Notes: a model not told the origin generated them from the sequence alone. Positions 17,738-26,491 are shown, numbered from the stretch's first letter. The stretch: 47,576 bases of DNA from an uncultured Granulosicoccus sp. (GCA_937991945.1 CALKLO010000067.1:1-47576); one strand, 5' to 3'. Numbers and translations are program-made.

Positions 17738-18665
17738 GTACTTTTTTCCTAAGGGCTTTCATATGCTTTTGCAGAACAGCTTCTTCGACGAGTTTGTCGC
17801 GAAAATACCGTTGGTTCCTGCTCATTGTAGTCAAATCTCGATTAAAGCGATCAGCCATTGCCGTCAGCGTCGCAATATTGAGTTCCATGGCAAGGTAGGT
17901 GATGCTCTGTCGAATCTGACTTTCGCGCCGAGCACGACTGGGACTCTTAAGAGCGGCTTCTTTGACGTCCTCTTCTCTACAAACGCGTTTAACCAACTGG
18001 TTCAACGTCATTGGAATAGGAGCCGCCTTTACAGGTTTAAGTGCTTTCTTAATAAAGCGTTTGTCACCCAACACACGACCGCCCTCTGAGCCTCGCAATA
18101 AATCTGTACGCTCGGGCTCATCCTTACCCTCGTCTACAAATTTACCGAATGCGGTTCGTGAGCTCTTTGTGGTTTTTCCGAACGATGTCAGCACAGCCTC
18201 AGTGCTCAACCACGGTTGTTCCACACCGCTAAGATAAGCCTCATGACTTGTCCATTTCGCGGCACCGGCGCTCTTAGCAGCTTTTGATCTAACTGGATTA
18301 TTGTGGATAAACTTGACCAGATCGTTCAGATACTCATCTTGGTCAATCAGGATCGCTTTATAACGACCATGAAATAATGGACCTGTTTTCTTGTGCTGTT
18401 TATTGAAGTGTCGGGTGTAACGAAAAGATAGGTTTTGCATTACCTTGGAAAGAGGTGCATCACTGACCTTAACAGCCATTTGCACGTGATCTTTGGCCCA
18501 GCAGTACGCCAGTATTTTGTGACCGAAACGTTCAGCTCCCTCACCGACAAGCACTTCCCAAGTGCGCCGATCAGAAACACTTTTGAATATCAGCTGATTT
18601 TCGAGTCCTTTCAGGATGACGTGGTACACAGCACCTGAGAAATGAATCCGTGGTTTTCTAGCCAT
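17727..18665 (-). CDS. REP-associated transposase-like (RAYT/Y1_Tnp) protein, probably catalytically inactive
   Basis: A 312-residue protein with the Y1 transposase fold of REP-associated transposases: N-terminal MARKPRIHFSGAVYHVILKG, the GPLFHGRYKAILID segment and the HNNPVR motif. In active members the motif is HUH; here it reads H60-V-Q62. The catalytic tyrosine of the usual RYIELNPVRA segment is replaced by phenylalanine (F119 in VKFIHNNPVR). The C-terminal part (about 240-300) resembles the DnaA-type helix-turn-helix common in this group. No flanking REP palindromes, terminal repeats or target duplications were seen. I infer a domesticated DNA- or RNA-binding protein rather than a working transposon. 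It is co-oriented and overlapping with the Nudix gene. Confidence 0.8.
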   Translation of the reverse strand: MARKPRIHFSGAVYHVILKGLENQLIFKSVSDRRTWEVLVGEGAERFGHKILAYCWAKDHVQMAVKVSDAPLSKVMQNLSFRYTRHFNKQHKKTGPLFHGRYKAILIDQDEYLNDLVKFIHNNPVRSKAAKSAGAAKWTSHEAYLSGVEQPWLSTEAVLTSFGKTTKSSRTAFGKFVDEGKDEPERTDLLRGSEGGRVLGDKRFIKKALKPVKAAPIPMTLNQLVKRVCREEDVKEAALKSPSRARRESQIRQSITYLAMELNIATLTAMADRFNRDLTTMSRNQRYFRDKLVEEAVLQKHMKALRKKVLAG

Positions 18666-19029
18666 TTTGATTTCTTATTATTTTATTATTAGCAGTATTA
18701 GGACTGACTTATGCGAGTGAATCCTACGGGGATATAAATAAGCGATGTACACATTTTGCCCTAGATAGTGTAGTTTTTTTTGGTAATCTTTCAAATGAAT
18801 AGGAAGTTATAGATTTAAGCTATAACTAAAGTGGGTCCGCATAAACACTCTGACAATACTAGTCAATAATTGTTCGTACAGAAACAATTTAAAAATGACT
18901 AAATACGCCATCCGCCACAATACCCTAAACTTGCCCTTTGTTAACCAATACGCTGGCTGAAGATGTTACAAACGCCGGCTTTGAACACTTTATGACATTC
19001 ACAAGAATGTTTGCCGCCTGGAGAAGTTA
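18666..19029. other. AT-rich intergenic region upstream of dgt
   Basis: 364 bases between the divergent transposase-like gene and dgt. The left half is AT-rich. An 8-bp hairpin (AGTTATAG 18805-18812 with CTATAACT 18820-18827) and a small hairpin (ACATTC/GAATGT, 18995-19010) just before dgt are visible. No open frame, REP-like tandem palindrome or clear sigma-70 promoter was recognised. Confidence 0.4.
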
Positions 19030-20340
19030 GTGAGTGTCTGGCTAGAACGACGATCAGAGCTTGAGCGAAACCCGAGCCGAGGCTTCAATAGCACTGGCCA
19101 GGACAGCCAATTTCAACGTGATCGCGCACGAATAATCCACAGTGCCTCTTTTAGAAGCTTGCAATCTAAAACCCAGGTATTGGGGCTTGGTGAGAGTGAT
19201 TTTTATCGCACTCGCCTGACACACTCCTTAGAAGTAGCCCAAGTTGGGTCCGGCATTTGTGAATGGCTTCGCGACCAACAAACCAATGAGCCTCACGTGT
19301 CATTGATCCCCTCATTTAGCTTAATAGAAGCTATTTGCCTCGCGCACGATATTGGGCACTCCCCTTTCGGCCATGGTGGCGAAGTGGCGATGAACACCAT
19401 GATGCGAGATCACGGCGGTTTTGAGGCAAATGGGCAAACACTTCGCATATTGGCAAGACTGGGCGAATACTCGCCGTCGTGCGGCTTAGACTTAACACGA
19501 CGCACTATGCTGGGAACCATCAAGTATCCAGCCCTATACTCGGAAGTCTGTCACTACCTACCCGTTGAACCAGAAAACCCATTAAACATTGACCACTGGT
19601 CTCCCCCAAAATGCATTTACGATGCTGAAAGCGATGTACTAGATTGGTTGTTGGACCCCTTCTCTGAATCTGATCGCACCCGGTTTCTCTCTCTTGACCG
19701 ATCAAAACCAGGACACGCCCGCACCCGTTACAAAACACTGGATACCAGCATTATGGAGCTGGCTGACGATATCGCTTACGGTGTTCATGACCTCGAGGAT
19801 GCGCTAGCTCTCGGGTTAGTTAATAGAGATGCATGGCAGGCAGACGTTGTGTCGGTACTTGAGTCGCTGGATGCGAATCCTGTGAACGCAAAAATGGACG
19901 AGTTCAATCAACTATTGTTCAGTCCATCGGCCAAAGATCGAAAGCATGCTATCAGCCGCTTGGTGGGCTACCTCATAAGAAGCATCTATATCGAAGGGCA
20001 GGAAAATTTCGACGCTGACTTACTGCGCCTTCAAGTACGCATGGAAAGTATGGCTTACCGAATCTTGTTGTTGATAAAGGATTTCGTTATGCAACACGTC
20101 ATCTTGCGCCCCGAGCTACAAATGTTGCAATACAAAGGACAGCGAGTGGTTGTCACCTTATTTGAGATATTTGCAGCCAACCCCAAACGCCTACTGCCTG
20201 TTGCTGTGTATCAGGCATATGAAGAATGCGGCTACAGGGCTATTGCGGACTTCTTGGCGAGCATGACGGACGTATCTGCTGGCAAGCTGTATCACAAACT
20301 CTTGAGCCCTACTTCAGGCTCAATATTTGACCGTCCTTAA
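19030..20340 (+). CDS. dgt: Deoxyguanosinetriphosphate triphosphohydrolase-like protein
   Basis: An HD-domain dNTP triphosphohydrolase that releases deoxynucleoside and triphosphate, limiting dNTP pools. The metal-binding HD motifs are present: SLQSKTQVLG then RLTHSLEVAQVG, the AHDIGHSPFGHGGE motif, and the later LADDIAYGVHDLEDA. At 436 residues it belongs to the shorter dGTPase-like group rather than the roughly 500-residue E. coli type. The GTG start is supported by GGAG seven bases upstream. It converges with the large FAD/Fe-S gene; a 12-bp hairpin lies between. Confidence 0.9.
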   Translation: MSVWLERRSELERNPSRGFNSTGQDSQFQRDRARIIHSASFRSLQSKTQVLGLGESDFYRTRLTHSLEVAQVGSGICEWLRDQQTNEPHVSLIPSFSLIEAICLAHDIGHSPFGHGGEVAMNTMMRDHGGFEANGQTLRILARLGEYSPSCGLDLTRRTMLGTIKYPALYSEVCHYLPVEPENPLNIDHWSPPKCIYDAESDVLDWLLDPFSESDRTRFLSLDRSKPGHARTRYKTLDTSIMELADDIAYGVHDLEDALALGLVNRDAWQADVVSVLESLDANPVNAKMDEFNQLLFSPSAKDRKHAISRLVGYLIRSIYIEGQENFDADLLRLQVRMESMAYRILLLIKDFVMQHVILRPELQMLQYKGQRVVVTLFEIFAANPKRLLPVAVYQAYEECGYRAIADFLASMTDVSAGKLYHKLLSPTSGSIFDRP

Positions 20341-20355
20341 AAAGGGCTGAGCAAT

Positions 20356-20390
20356 GAATACGCATGTAGCTCAAGGGCACATGCGTATTC
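20356..20390. terminator. Perfect 12-bp hairpin between convergent dgt and the FAD/Fe-S gene
   Basis: GAATACGCATGT (20356-20367) pairs perfectly with ACATGCGTATTC (20379-20390) around an 11-base loop. It sits between the two 3' ends. No T tail is present on either strand, so it may be a shared 3'-end barrier rather than a classical terminator. Confidence 0.45.
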
Positions 20391-20397
20391 CCAGACA

Positions 20398-23300
20398 CTA
20401 GAGCAGTACTTGCTCAACGCCACCGTCGTTTGCACGATCGACGAATTCGTTAGCCCAATTTTCGCCGAACAACCCTTTGACGAGTTCAACGACAATGTAG
20501 TCTGTGTCCATGCCAGTCTCGTCTTTATAACGGCTGAGTCCCTGAACGCAAGCGGGACAAGATGTCATCATTTTCACGTTGTGAGACAAATCGCCCGGAG
20601 CCACTTCGTTTGCGACAAGGTTAGCTTGAAGCTCTTTGGCTTTGCGTTGTCGCACTTGCGTTGCAATATCAGGTCTGGATACAGCAAAGGTTCCAGACTC
20701 ACCGCAACAACGATCTGAAGCCGTTACGCTTTTACCCAACAACGCCTCAGTGACCTGCATAGGCTTATAGGTTTTCATTGGGCTATGACATGGGTCGTGA
20801 TAAACATAATGCTCACCACTGACACCGTCTAGGGAATATTCTTTCTCCATGAGGTATTCATGGATATCTAAAAGCCGACAACCCGGAAAAATCTTCTCAA
20901 ACTCATACTTGAGTAGTTGATCCATACAAGTCCCGCACGAAACAATAACGGTTTTTATATCCAGATAATTTAACGTGGTGGCAACCCGATGAAAAAGCAC
21001 TCTGTTTTCGGTGGTTATTTGCTTACCTTTGTCGACATCACCGCTAGAGGTTTGTGGATAACCGCAACACAAATAGCCCGGCGGCAAGACGGTTTTACTA
21101 CCCGAGTCGTACAACATAGCCAAGGTGGCTAAGCCAACCTGACTGAATAGTCTTTCCGAACCACAGCCTGGGAAATAAAATACCGCCTCGCTATCTTCGG
21201 TGACCTTGTTAGGGTTACGAATGATAGGCACATAATCTTTGTTTTCGATTCCCAGCAATGCACGAGTGGTTTTCGCAGGCAGCATAGACTTGCCCGGTAG
21301 TTTGCGATTCACAAAATGCACGACTTGCTCAACGACTGGAGTGCCACCGGTTGTATTCGGTGGCTCGCTCTTAGCGTTTATTACTTTCGGTATACGACTG
21401 ACCACCTCGTTGGCAGTACGCTGAGCTTTAAACCCCCATTCGATCATGCCTTTACGCATAATTTTAATGGTCGCAGGATCTTTAGCATTTAAAAACGCCA
21501 TGGACATTTTTGTCCCGACATTAAAATTCTTTTGTCCACGATCGCCTAAAATTTTACGCATCGTTATGGACACTTCACCAAAGTCGATATCGACCGGGCA
21601 CGGCGCAAGACACTTGTGGCACACGGTACAGTGATCGGCGATGTCATTCATTTCGTCAAAATGACGAATGGAGATGCCTCTGCGTGTTTGCTCCTCGTAC
21701 AGAAAAGCTTCAATGATTAGTCCCGTGCCCAGTACTTTGTTACGCGGAGAGTAAAGAAGATTGGCACCCGGAGCATGCGTGGCACACACGGGCTTGCACT
21801 TTCCACAACGCAGGCAATCCTTAATGCTGTCGTTGAGCACTCCCAGCTCGCTTTGCTCAAGAATTAATGCTTCTTGTTGAACGAGTCGAAGAGACGGTGT
21901 GTATGCATTGTCTAGACTTGAACCGGGCATCAATTTGTCTTTGTTGAAGTGCCCGTTTGGATCTACACGACCTTTATAGTCTGCAAAAGCCTGAATGACA
22001 TCGTCATCCATGTACTTTATTTTCGTTAAACCGATACCGTGCTCGCCCGAGATCACACCTCCTAACACTCGGGCTAACGCCATAACGCGCTCGACTATAC
22101 CCTCAGCTTGGTGAAGCATGATGTAGTCATTGGAGTTGACGGGAATATTCGTGTGAATATTGCCATCGCCAGCATGCATATGCAGAGCCGTAAATAAACG
22201 CTGCGGGCGCCACTTGGCATGTATCTCATCGATACGTTTAAGCAGGCGTACATAACGCTTGCCAGAAAAGCGTTCTTTTAATGGCCGCTCAACAGATGAT
22301 CTGTAGGAAATGACATCGTCACGCCGCAATAACGCTAGCACACACTCATCAGACTCTACCGGTGTGCGTGAATCACGCAATGCATCTAAAAACTCACCAT
22401 CGGAATGTTGTAACTGGTCATACAAACCACTCCAGCGCTGATACGTGGCATCTAACATCTGGACAGCAGCATCTAGACTGTCACGCACGATGGTGTTGGT
22501 CTCATCGCTATCTTCCAACGCAACAGCTGCAAGTGCCTGCCCCTCAGTACCACGCAACAATTGGCGCACATTCTCCAGCATCATCAATTTGTTGCTGAGC
22601 GCGTGCTCGATGTTGATTCTTTCAATGCCCTCGCTGTAATCGGCTAAACGAGACAGGGGAATCACGACATCTTCATTTATTTTGAAGGCATTGGTATGAG
22701 CCGCTATCGCAGCAGTACGAGAGCGAGCAGCCCAGAACTGTTTGCGGGCTTCAGCACTAACAGCAATAAAACCTTCTGCTCCTCGTTTATTCACGAGCTG
22801 CACAATACCCGATGCGACTCGTCCAACTAAATCGACATCGTCACTCACAATATCAGCGAGCAATAACATTTTAGGAAGCTCACCTCTAGCCGCTTTCGCA
22901 CTGTATTTAACGGCCTTTATGTAGCGATCATCTAAGTGCTCCAGACCTGCTAGCTCAATACCGTCAGTTCCATCTATATAGTCTTTAACTTCCGTAATGC
23001 CTAGCACCGCTTGACGTAAATCTCGACCGTAAAATTCCATACACACTGTGCGAATATTCGATGGCATACGGTGCAGGATAAAAACTGCAGAGCTTATTAA
23101 ACCATCACAGCCCTCTTTTTGAACACCTGGCAATCCACCTAGAAATTTATCGGTAACGTCCTTGCCCAAACCCTGCTTACGCAGCGAAGACCCCGCCACA
23201 TCGATGAGCCAAGGCTCACCCACGAGCGCTCCATCAGCAGCGTTGGTTCTCGTCACTCTAAAGCGTACGGAATCCTGCAAATGGATTTTGCCCAAATTAT

Positions 23301-24291
23301 GATTGAGCCGCTCAATATCCAACCAATGACCGTTGGGATCAACCATGCGCCATGACAAAAGATTATCTAGCGTGGTGCCCCATATAACAGCCTTCTTGCC
23401 GCCCGCATTCATGGCGATGTTTCCGCCAATCGTTGATGCATCCTGCGACGTAGGGTCGACAGCAAATGCCAAACCTTGGGCTGAGGCGTCTTCCGAGACT
23501 CGCCGCGTCACTACACCTGACTCGACTCTTATTGTATGTATTTGACGCTCAGGGTATTCATCGGATGCCGCAAGCGTTGTGTTCTCAACGGGCTCTCGTG
23601 CATCGAGTTTTTCAAGGTTGATGACAGCTGTTTTGGCGTGCAATGGTATTGCTCCGCCGGTGTACCCGGTGCCGCCACCTCTAGGAACAATCGTTAACCC
23701 TAACGCAATACACCGTTTGACTATCTCTGGCAGCTCACCCTCGTTATCAGGAGTTAGGACAACGAACGGTAATTCGACCCGCCAATCGGTGGCATCGGTA
23801 ACATGCGAGACTCGTGATAGCCCGTCGAACCGAATATTATCTGGGTGTGTTGCTCCGCGCATGGCCGCACGTACCTTTTTACGGTACGCCTGCATTTCGC
23901 TGAGCCGAGTTTGAAAACTTTGAATTGCGCCATTAGCTAGCGTAATCAGGGTGTCGACGCGCTCGTCACCCGTTTGCCTTTCGACAATTTGGCCAATCCG
24001 ATGTCGCAGAGCACCCACCAATGCGTCGCGTCGTCGCCGATTGGTCAACATATCCTCTTGGATGAACGGGTTGCGATCGATCACCCATATGTCGCCGAGC
24101 ACCTCGAACAACATACGAGCAGACTGCCCCGTCTTTCGATGGTCTCGTAGGCTTTGTATAAGCCTCCACCCGTCTTCACCCAGATAACGGAGCGTGATTT
24201 CACGATCCGAGAACGAAGTGTAGTTGTAAGGAATCTCCCGCAATTGTTTTGACGGCAGATCGAGTGGTGCGCTAACCAACGGTACATTCAT
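20398..24291 (-). CDS. FAD-linked oxidoreductase/Fe-S fusion (GlcD-GlcF-like, DUF3683 type)
   Basis: A 1297-residue fusion dehydrogenase. After an N-terminal DUF3683-like domain (about 1-150) comes an FAD-binding PCMH domain with PRGGGTGYTGGAIPL, then the FAD-oxidase C-terminal domain with ALHMHAGDGNIHTN. Next are two [4Fe-4S] motifs (CLRCGKCKPVC and CTVCHKCLAPCP) and two CCG domains (LCCGYPQTSSGD and RCCGESGTFAVSRP), as in GlcF and heterodisulfide reductase subunits. It most likely oxidises a D-2-hydroxy acid (lactate, glycolate or 2-hydroxyglutarate type) and passes electrons through the Fe-S clusters to quinone or another carrier. The substrate is not readable. No strong ribosome-binding site precedes the ATG. 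Confidence 0.87.
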   Translation of the reverse strand: MNVPLVSAPLDLPSKQLREIPYNYTSFSDREITLRYLGEDGWRLIQSLRDHRKTGQSARMLFEVLGDIWVIDRNPFIQEDMLTNRRRRDALVGALRHRIGQIVERQTGDERVDTLITLANGAIQSFQTRLSEMQAYRKKVRAAMRGATHPDNIRFDGLSRVSHVTDATDWRVELPFVVLTPDNEGELPEIVKRCIALGLTIVPRGGGTGYTGGAIPLHAKTAVINLEKLDAREPVENTTLAASDEYPERQIHTIRVESGVVTRRVSEDASAQGLAFAVDPTSQDASTIGGNIAMNAGGKKAVIWGTTLDNLLSWRMVDPNGHWLDIERLNHNLGKIHLQDSVRFRVTRTNAADGALVGEPWLIDVAGSSLRKQGLGKDVTDKFLGGLPGVQKEGCDGLISSAVFILHRMPSNIRTVCMEFYGRDLRQAVLGITEVKDYIDGTDGIELAGLEHLDDRYIKAVKYSAKAARGELPKMLLLADIVSDDVDLVGRVASGIVQLVNKRGAEGFIAVSAEARKQFWAARSRTAAIAAHTNAFKINEDVVIPLSRLADYSEGIERINIEHALSNKLMMLENVRQLLRGTEGQALAAVALEDSDETNTIVRDSLDAAVQMLDATYQRWSGLYDQLQHSDGEFLDALRDSRTPVESDECVLALLRRDDVISYRSSVERPLKERFSGKRYVRLLKRIDEIHAKWRPQRLFTALHMHAGDGNIHTNIPVNSNDYIMLHQAEGIVERVMALARVLGGVISGEHGIGLTKIKYMDDDVIQAFADYKGRVDPNGHFNKDKLMPGSSLDNAYTPSLRLVQQEALILEQSELGVLNDSIKDCLRCGKCKPVCATHAPGANLLYSPRNKVLGTGLIIEAFLYEEQTRRGISIRHFDEMNDIADHCTVCHKCLAPCPVDIDFGEVSITMRKILGDRGQKNFNVGTKMSMAFLNAKDPATIKIMRKGMIEWGFKAQRTANEVVSRIPKVINAKSEPPNTTGGTPVVEQVVHFVNRKLPGKSMLPAKTTRALLGIENKDYVPIIRNPNKVTEDSEAVFYFPGCGSERLFSQVGLATLAMLYDSGSKTVLPPGYLCCGYPQTSSGDVDKGKQITTENRVLFHRVATTLNYLDIKTVIVSCGTCMDQLLKYEFEKIFPGCRLLDIHEYLMEKEYSLDGVSGEHYVYHDPCHSPMKTYKPMQVTEALLGKSVTASDRCCGESGTFAVSRPDIATQVRQRKAKELQANLVANEVAPGDLSHNVKMMTSCPACVQGLSRYKDETGMDTDYIVVELVKGLFGENWANEFVDRANDGGVEQVLL

Positions 24292-24405
24292 GACGTTAAC
24301 AGTACACTTATTGACGTAATTGCATAAGGATAATCTAGAACATAGATCTTGGACACAGATTCATCCTTTGTACGAACGCATACGCCAATCGTATTCTCCA
24401 GACAC

Positions 24406-24433
24406 AAAAAAGCCCCGACATGCGGGGCTTTTT
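24406..24433 (-). terminator. Rho-independent terminator of rplM-rpsI
   Basis: GC-rich stem (AAGCCCCG with CGGGGCTT) flanked by A and T runs, so it works on the minus strand after rpsI (34 bases past the stop) and possibly on both strands. Confidence 0.9.
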
Positions 24434-24466
24434 CGAAACTGCTTGGCGAACTGCGTGCCAGTAGTT

Positions 24467-24859
24467 TTATCGCTTAGAGTACTGAGTAGCTTTACGAGCT
24501 TTACGCAGGCCTACTTTCTTACGCTCAACTTCACGTGCATCGCGAGTCAGGAAGCCTGCTCCGCGTAGTGAAGGACGAAGAGTTTCGTCGTACTTTAACA
24601 GTGCGCGTGAGATGCCCAAACGGATAGCACCCGCTTGACCACTACCACCACCGCCTTTAACAGTGATTTTGAAATCAAAGTTATTGAGTGTCTCAGTCCG
24701 CTCGAGCGGCTGACGGATAATCATGTGTGCAGTCTTTCGACCGAAGTACTCGTCTAGCGGCTTATCGTTAACAACGATTTGGCCACTGCCAGAGTTCATG
24801 AATACGCGAGCTGTAGACGACTTACGTCGGCCAGTGCCGTAATACTGTTGTGCTGCCAT
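24467..24859 (-). CDS. rpsI: 30S ribosomal protein S9
   Basis: 130 residues, full length for uS9. The N terminus ([18 protein letters not shown]), the [21 protein letters not shown] block and the basic C-terminal tail ending KATQYSKR are diagnostic; the tail reaches the ribosomal P site. The ATG overlaps the rplM stop by one base (TAATG), so S9 is translationally coupled to L13. A strong terminator follows. Confidence 0.98.
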   Translation of the reverse strand: MAAQQYYGTGRRKSSTARVFMNSGSGQIVVNDKPLDEYFGRKTAHMIIRQPLERTETLNNFDFKITVKGGGGSGQAGAIRLGISRALLKYDETLRPSLRGAGFLTRDAREVERKKVGLRKARKATQYSKR

Positions 24860-25296
24860 TATTTGAGCTCCAGAAGCTGCGGCTGTTGCGCTTGATGCGT
24901 ATGGTTTGCGTCAGCAAATACGCGAAGCTTACCGTACATAGCACGACCCAAAGGATTCTTTGGAAGCATGCCTTTAACGGCCAACTCGATGATGCGCTCA
25001 GGATGTATCTTTTGCAGCTTCTCGAAATTGGTAGTCTTCAAGTTACCAATATAACCAGTGTGGTGTTGGTATAACTTGTTTTTTGCCTTGTTGCCAGTTA
25101 CGACAACTTTCGCTGCATTGATAACGACCATGTAGTCGCCGGTATCAACATGAGGGGTATAGATCGCTTTATGCTTGCCGCGCAAACGGAGGGCGCATTC
25201 AGTCGCTACGTTACCAAGCGTCTTGCCTTCAGCATCGATAACGAACCATTCACGTTTAACCTCTAAAGGTTTTGCGCTGAGGGTAGTCTTGTTCAC
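24859..25296 (-). CDS. rplM: 50S ribosomal protein L13
   Basis: 145 residues, near the usual 142 for uL13. Signatures include [34 protein letters not shown] and [15 protein letters not shown]. It is first gene of the rplM-rpsI operon. A leader of about 150 bases separates it from the candidate promoter at 25457-25483; in E. coli the leader of this operon is a site of feedback control by L13, which could apply here but is not visible at sequence level. Confidence 0.98.
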   Translation of the reverse strand: MNKTTLSAKPLEVKREWFVIDAEGKTLGNVATECALRLRGKHKAIYTPHVDTGDYMVVINAAKVVVTGNKAKNKLYQHHTGYIGNLKTTNFEKLQKIHPERIIELAVKGMLPKNPLGRAMYGKLRVFADANHTHQAQQPQLLELK

Positions 25297-25456
25297 TATG
25301 GGGTATCTCGGTAGGGCATGTTCGGAACTAAGCCCGCCATTGTAAAGGAGGTTTTGCCGAAGCTCAACTCTCAGGCGAACATTTCGTCAATTGATTGGGT
25401 GTTGTGACCAATGTGACACACTTCTCTCTCATCGGCTACTTAGTACAGATCCGCGA

Positions 25457-25483
25457 ATTATACAACGAATTGGTAGCTTACAA
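25457..25483 (-). promoter_or_regulatory. Candidate sigma-70 promoter of rplM-rpsI
   Basis: On the minus strand, TATAAT (25462-25457) with TTGTAA (25483-25478) 15 bases upstream. The spacing is short, but the -10 is perfect. It abuts the T run of the preceding terminator and gives a leader of about 150 bases to rplM. Confidence 0.5.
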
Positions 25484-25514
25484 AAAAAAACAGCGCGATC
25501 CAATGAATCGCGCT
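25482..25514 (-). terminator. Orphan Rho-independent terminator upstream of rplM
   Basis: On the minus strand CAGCGCGAT (25514-25506) pairs perfectly with ATCGCGCTG (25499-25491), followed by nine T (25490-25482). It is a strong terminator with no recognised gene ending within about 390 bases; the nearest upstream gene on that strand is the OsmC-like gene ending at 25908. This implies a separate transcript such as a small RNA, or a very long 3' UTR. Confidence 0.85.
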
Positions 25515-25622
25515 GATTAACATCCTAAAGGATGGAGGAGGAGAAAACTACATTTACTGATTAGGAATATTGCAATCAGTAGGCCAACCCTCATCAAACC
25601 TCAAAAATAACCTCTGTAAATG
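25482..25622 (-). ncRNA. Candidate small RNA with exposed CUCCUCCUCC motif
   Basis: Reading the minus strand toward the orphan terminator, ACATTTAC (25622-25615) can close a domain with GTAAATGT. An inner hairpin (ACTGATT with AATCAGT, 25580-25556) lies inside it. Then comes an apparently unpaired CTCCTCCTCC (25543-25534), a small CATCC/GGATG hairpin, and the terminator stem with its U9 tail. A CU-rich anti-Shine-Dalgarno segment just before a terminator is the layout of several known bacterial sRNAs. The 5' end and promoter are not identified; the coordinates mark only the structured part. Confidence 0.4.
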
Positions 25623-25907
25623 TGCTCGAAAGGCGAAAAAGAATGCCCTCCCTATTAATAAGTCGAGCTATTGACCACCGCCACGCTCCAGATCACCCAG
25701 AGTTGTTCGGGTGGCATCGAATAAGTGCTCTCAGGCGATATAGTTCACATATTTAAAATCGGTGATACCCCCAGCTAACACATCGGCTAACTCACCAAAA
25801 TGCGCTTGCTGCGACGGGCTATCCGACACCTACTTAACCTTGTTTGATGCAGAGCCCCTCCTCTATTAAGCATCTGATACCTATAAGAAGGGGCAATTTA
25901 GGGCCGC
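25515..25907. other. Non-coding stretch between yhfA-like gene and orphan terminator
   Basis: Besides the candidate sRNA, the minus strand holds a 32-codon frame (GTG at 25829, TGA at 25731) whose translation looks protein-like. It is followed in the same frame by two further open stretches, interrupted by TGA (25733-25731) and TAG (25670-25668), reaching TAA at 25554. This could be a small ORF, a decayed gene or chance. No ORF long enough to call was found on the plus strand. Confidence 0.35.
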
Positions 25908-26324
25908 TTAAGCGTCAATAATTTCCCAGCTATACGTAATTTTTGCCGTTTTTTCTAACATTTTAGTGGCTGAGCAATACTTCTCCGCGGATAGGTTTAC
26001 AGCGCGCTCCACGTGCTTTACATTGAGCTCCTTACCCCAAACTTTGAAGTGGGCCTTAATTTCAGTAAACACATGAGGAATCTCTTCAGCGCGCTCTGCA
26101 TCAAGGCTGACTTCAACATCGATTACGTTCTGGCGGGACTTTTGCAACATCAGCACTACATCGAACGCAGTACAGCCACCGAGTCCTAATAAGACCATTT
26201 CCATCGGCCTGATGCCTAGATTACGGCCACCGTGTTCCGGTGAACCATCCAGCACGACTGAGTGACCACTACCGGACTCACCTACGAAGCTCATATGATC
26301 AAGCCATTTAACTCTCGCGTGCAA
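25908..26324 (-). CDS. yhfA: OsmC family protein, YhfA-like
   Basis: 138 residues, the size of E. coli YhfA (134), an OsmC-fold protein. The two family cysteines are present: C51 in LGGCTAFDVV and C117 in KYCSATKML. OsmC and Ohr proteins reduce organic hydroperoxides with such a pair; the YhfA branch is poorly characterised and its function is open. The start is TTG, backed by AGGAG nine bases upstream. It is divergent from crp, the conserved arrangement in gammaproteobacteria. Confidence 0.88.
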   Translation of the reverse strand: MHARVKWLDHMSFVGESGSGHSVVLDGSPEHGGRNLGIRPMEMVLLGLGGCTAFDVVLMLQKSRQNVIDVEVSLDAERAEEIPHVFTEIKAHFKVWGKELNVKHVERAVNLSAEKYCSATKMLEKTAKITYSWEIIDA

Positions 26325-26491
26325 CGTTACATTCTCCTATGTTCAAATTTGGACATGCTTAATGGCGCCTCTTCGATTGAAGAATTCGAAAGTCCCGCCG
26401 ATCAATGTTTGACGTTAGACAAAAACAGACTGGAAGGTCGGACTAGACCTATCCGGTTCTTGCGCAAACTTTGAGTACGGAGAAACATATA

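Noticed and set aside
18666-19029. REP elements or transposon ends beside the transposase-like gene
   Set aside because: Only simple AT-rich hairpins are present; no repeated REP-like palindromes or target duplications were found.
26471-26491. TTG start for crp
   Set aside because: The ATG at 26492 has a GGAG site at good distance and gives the usual Crp length.
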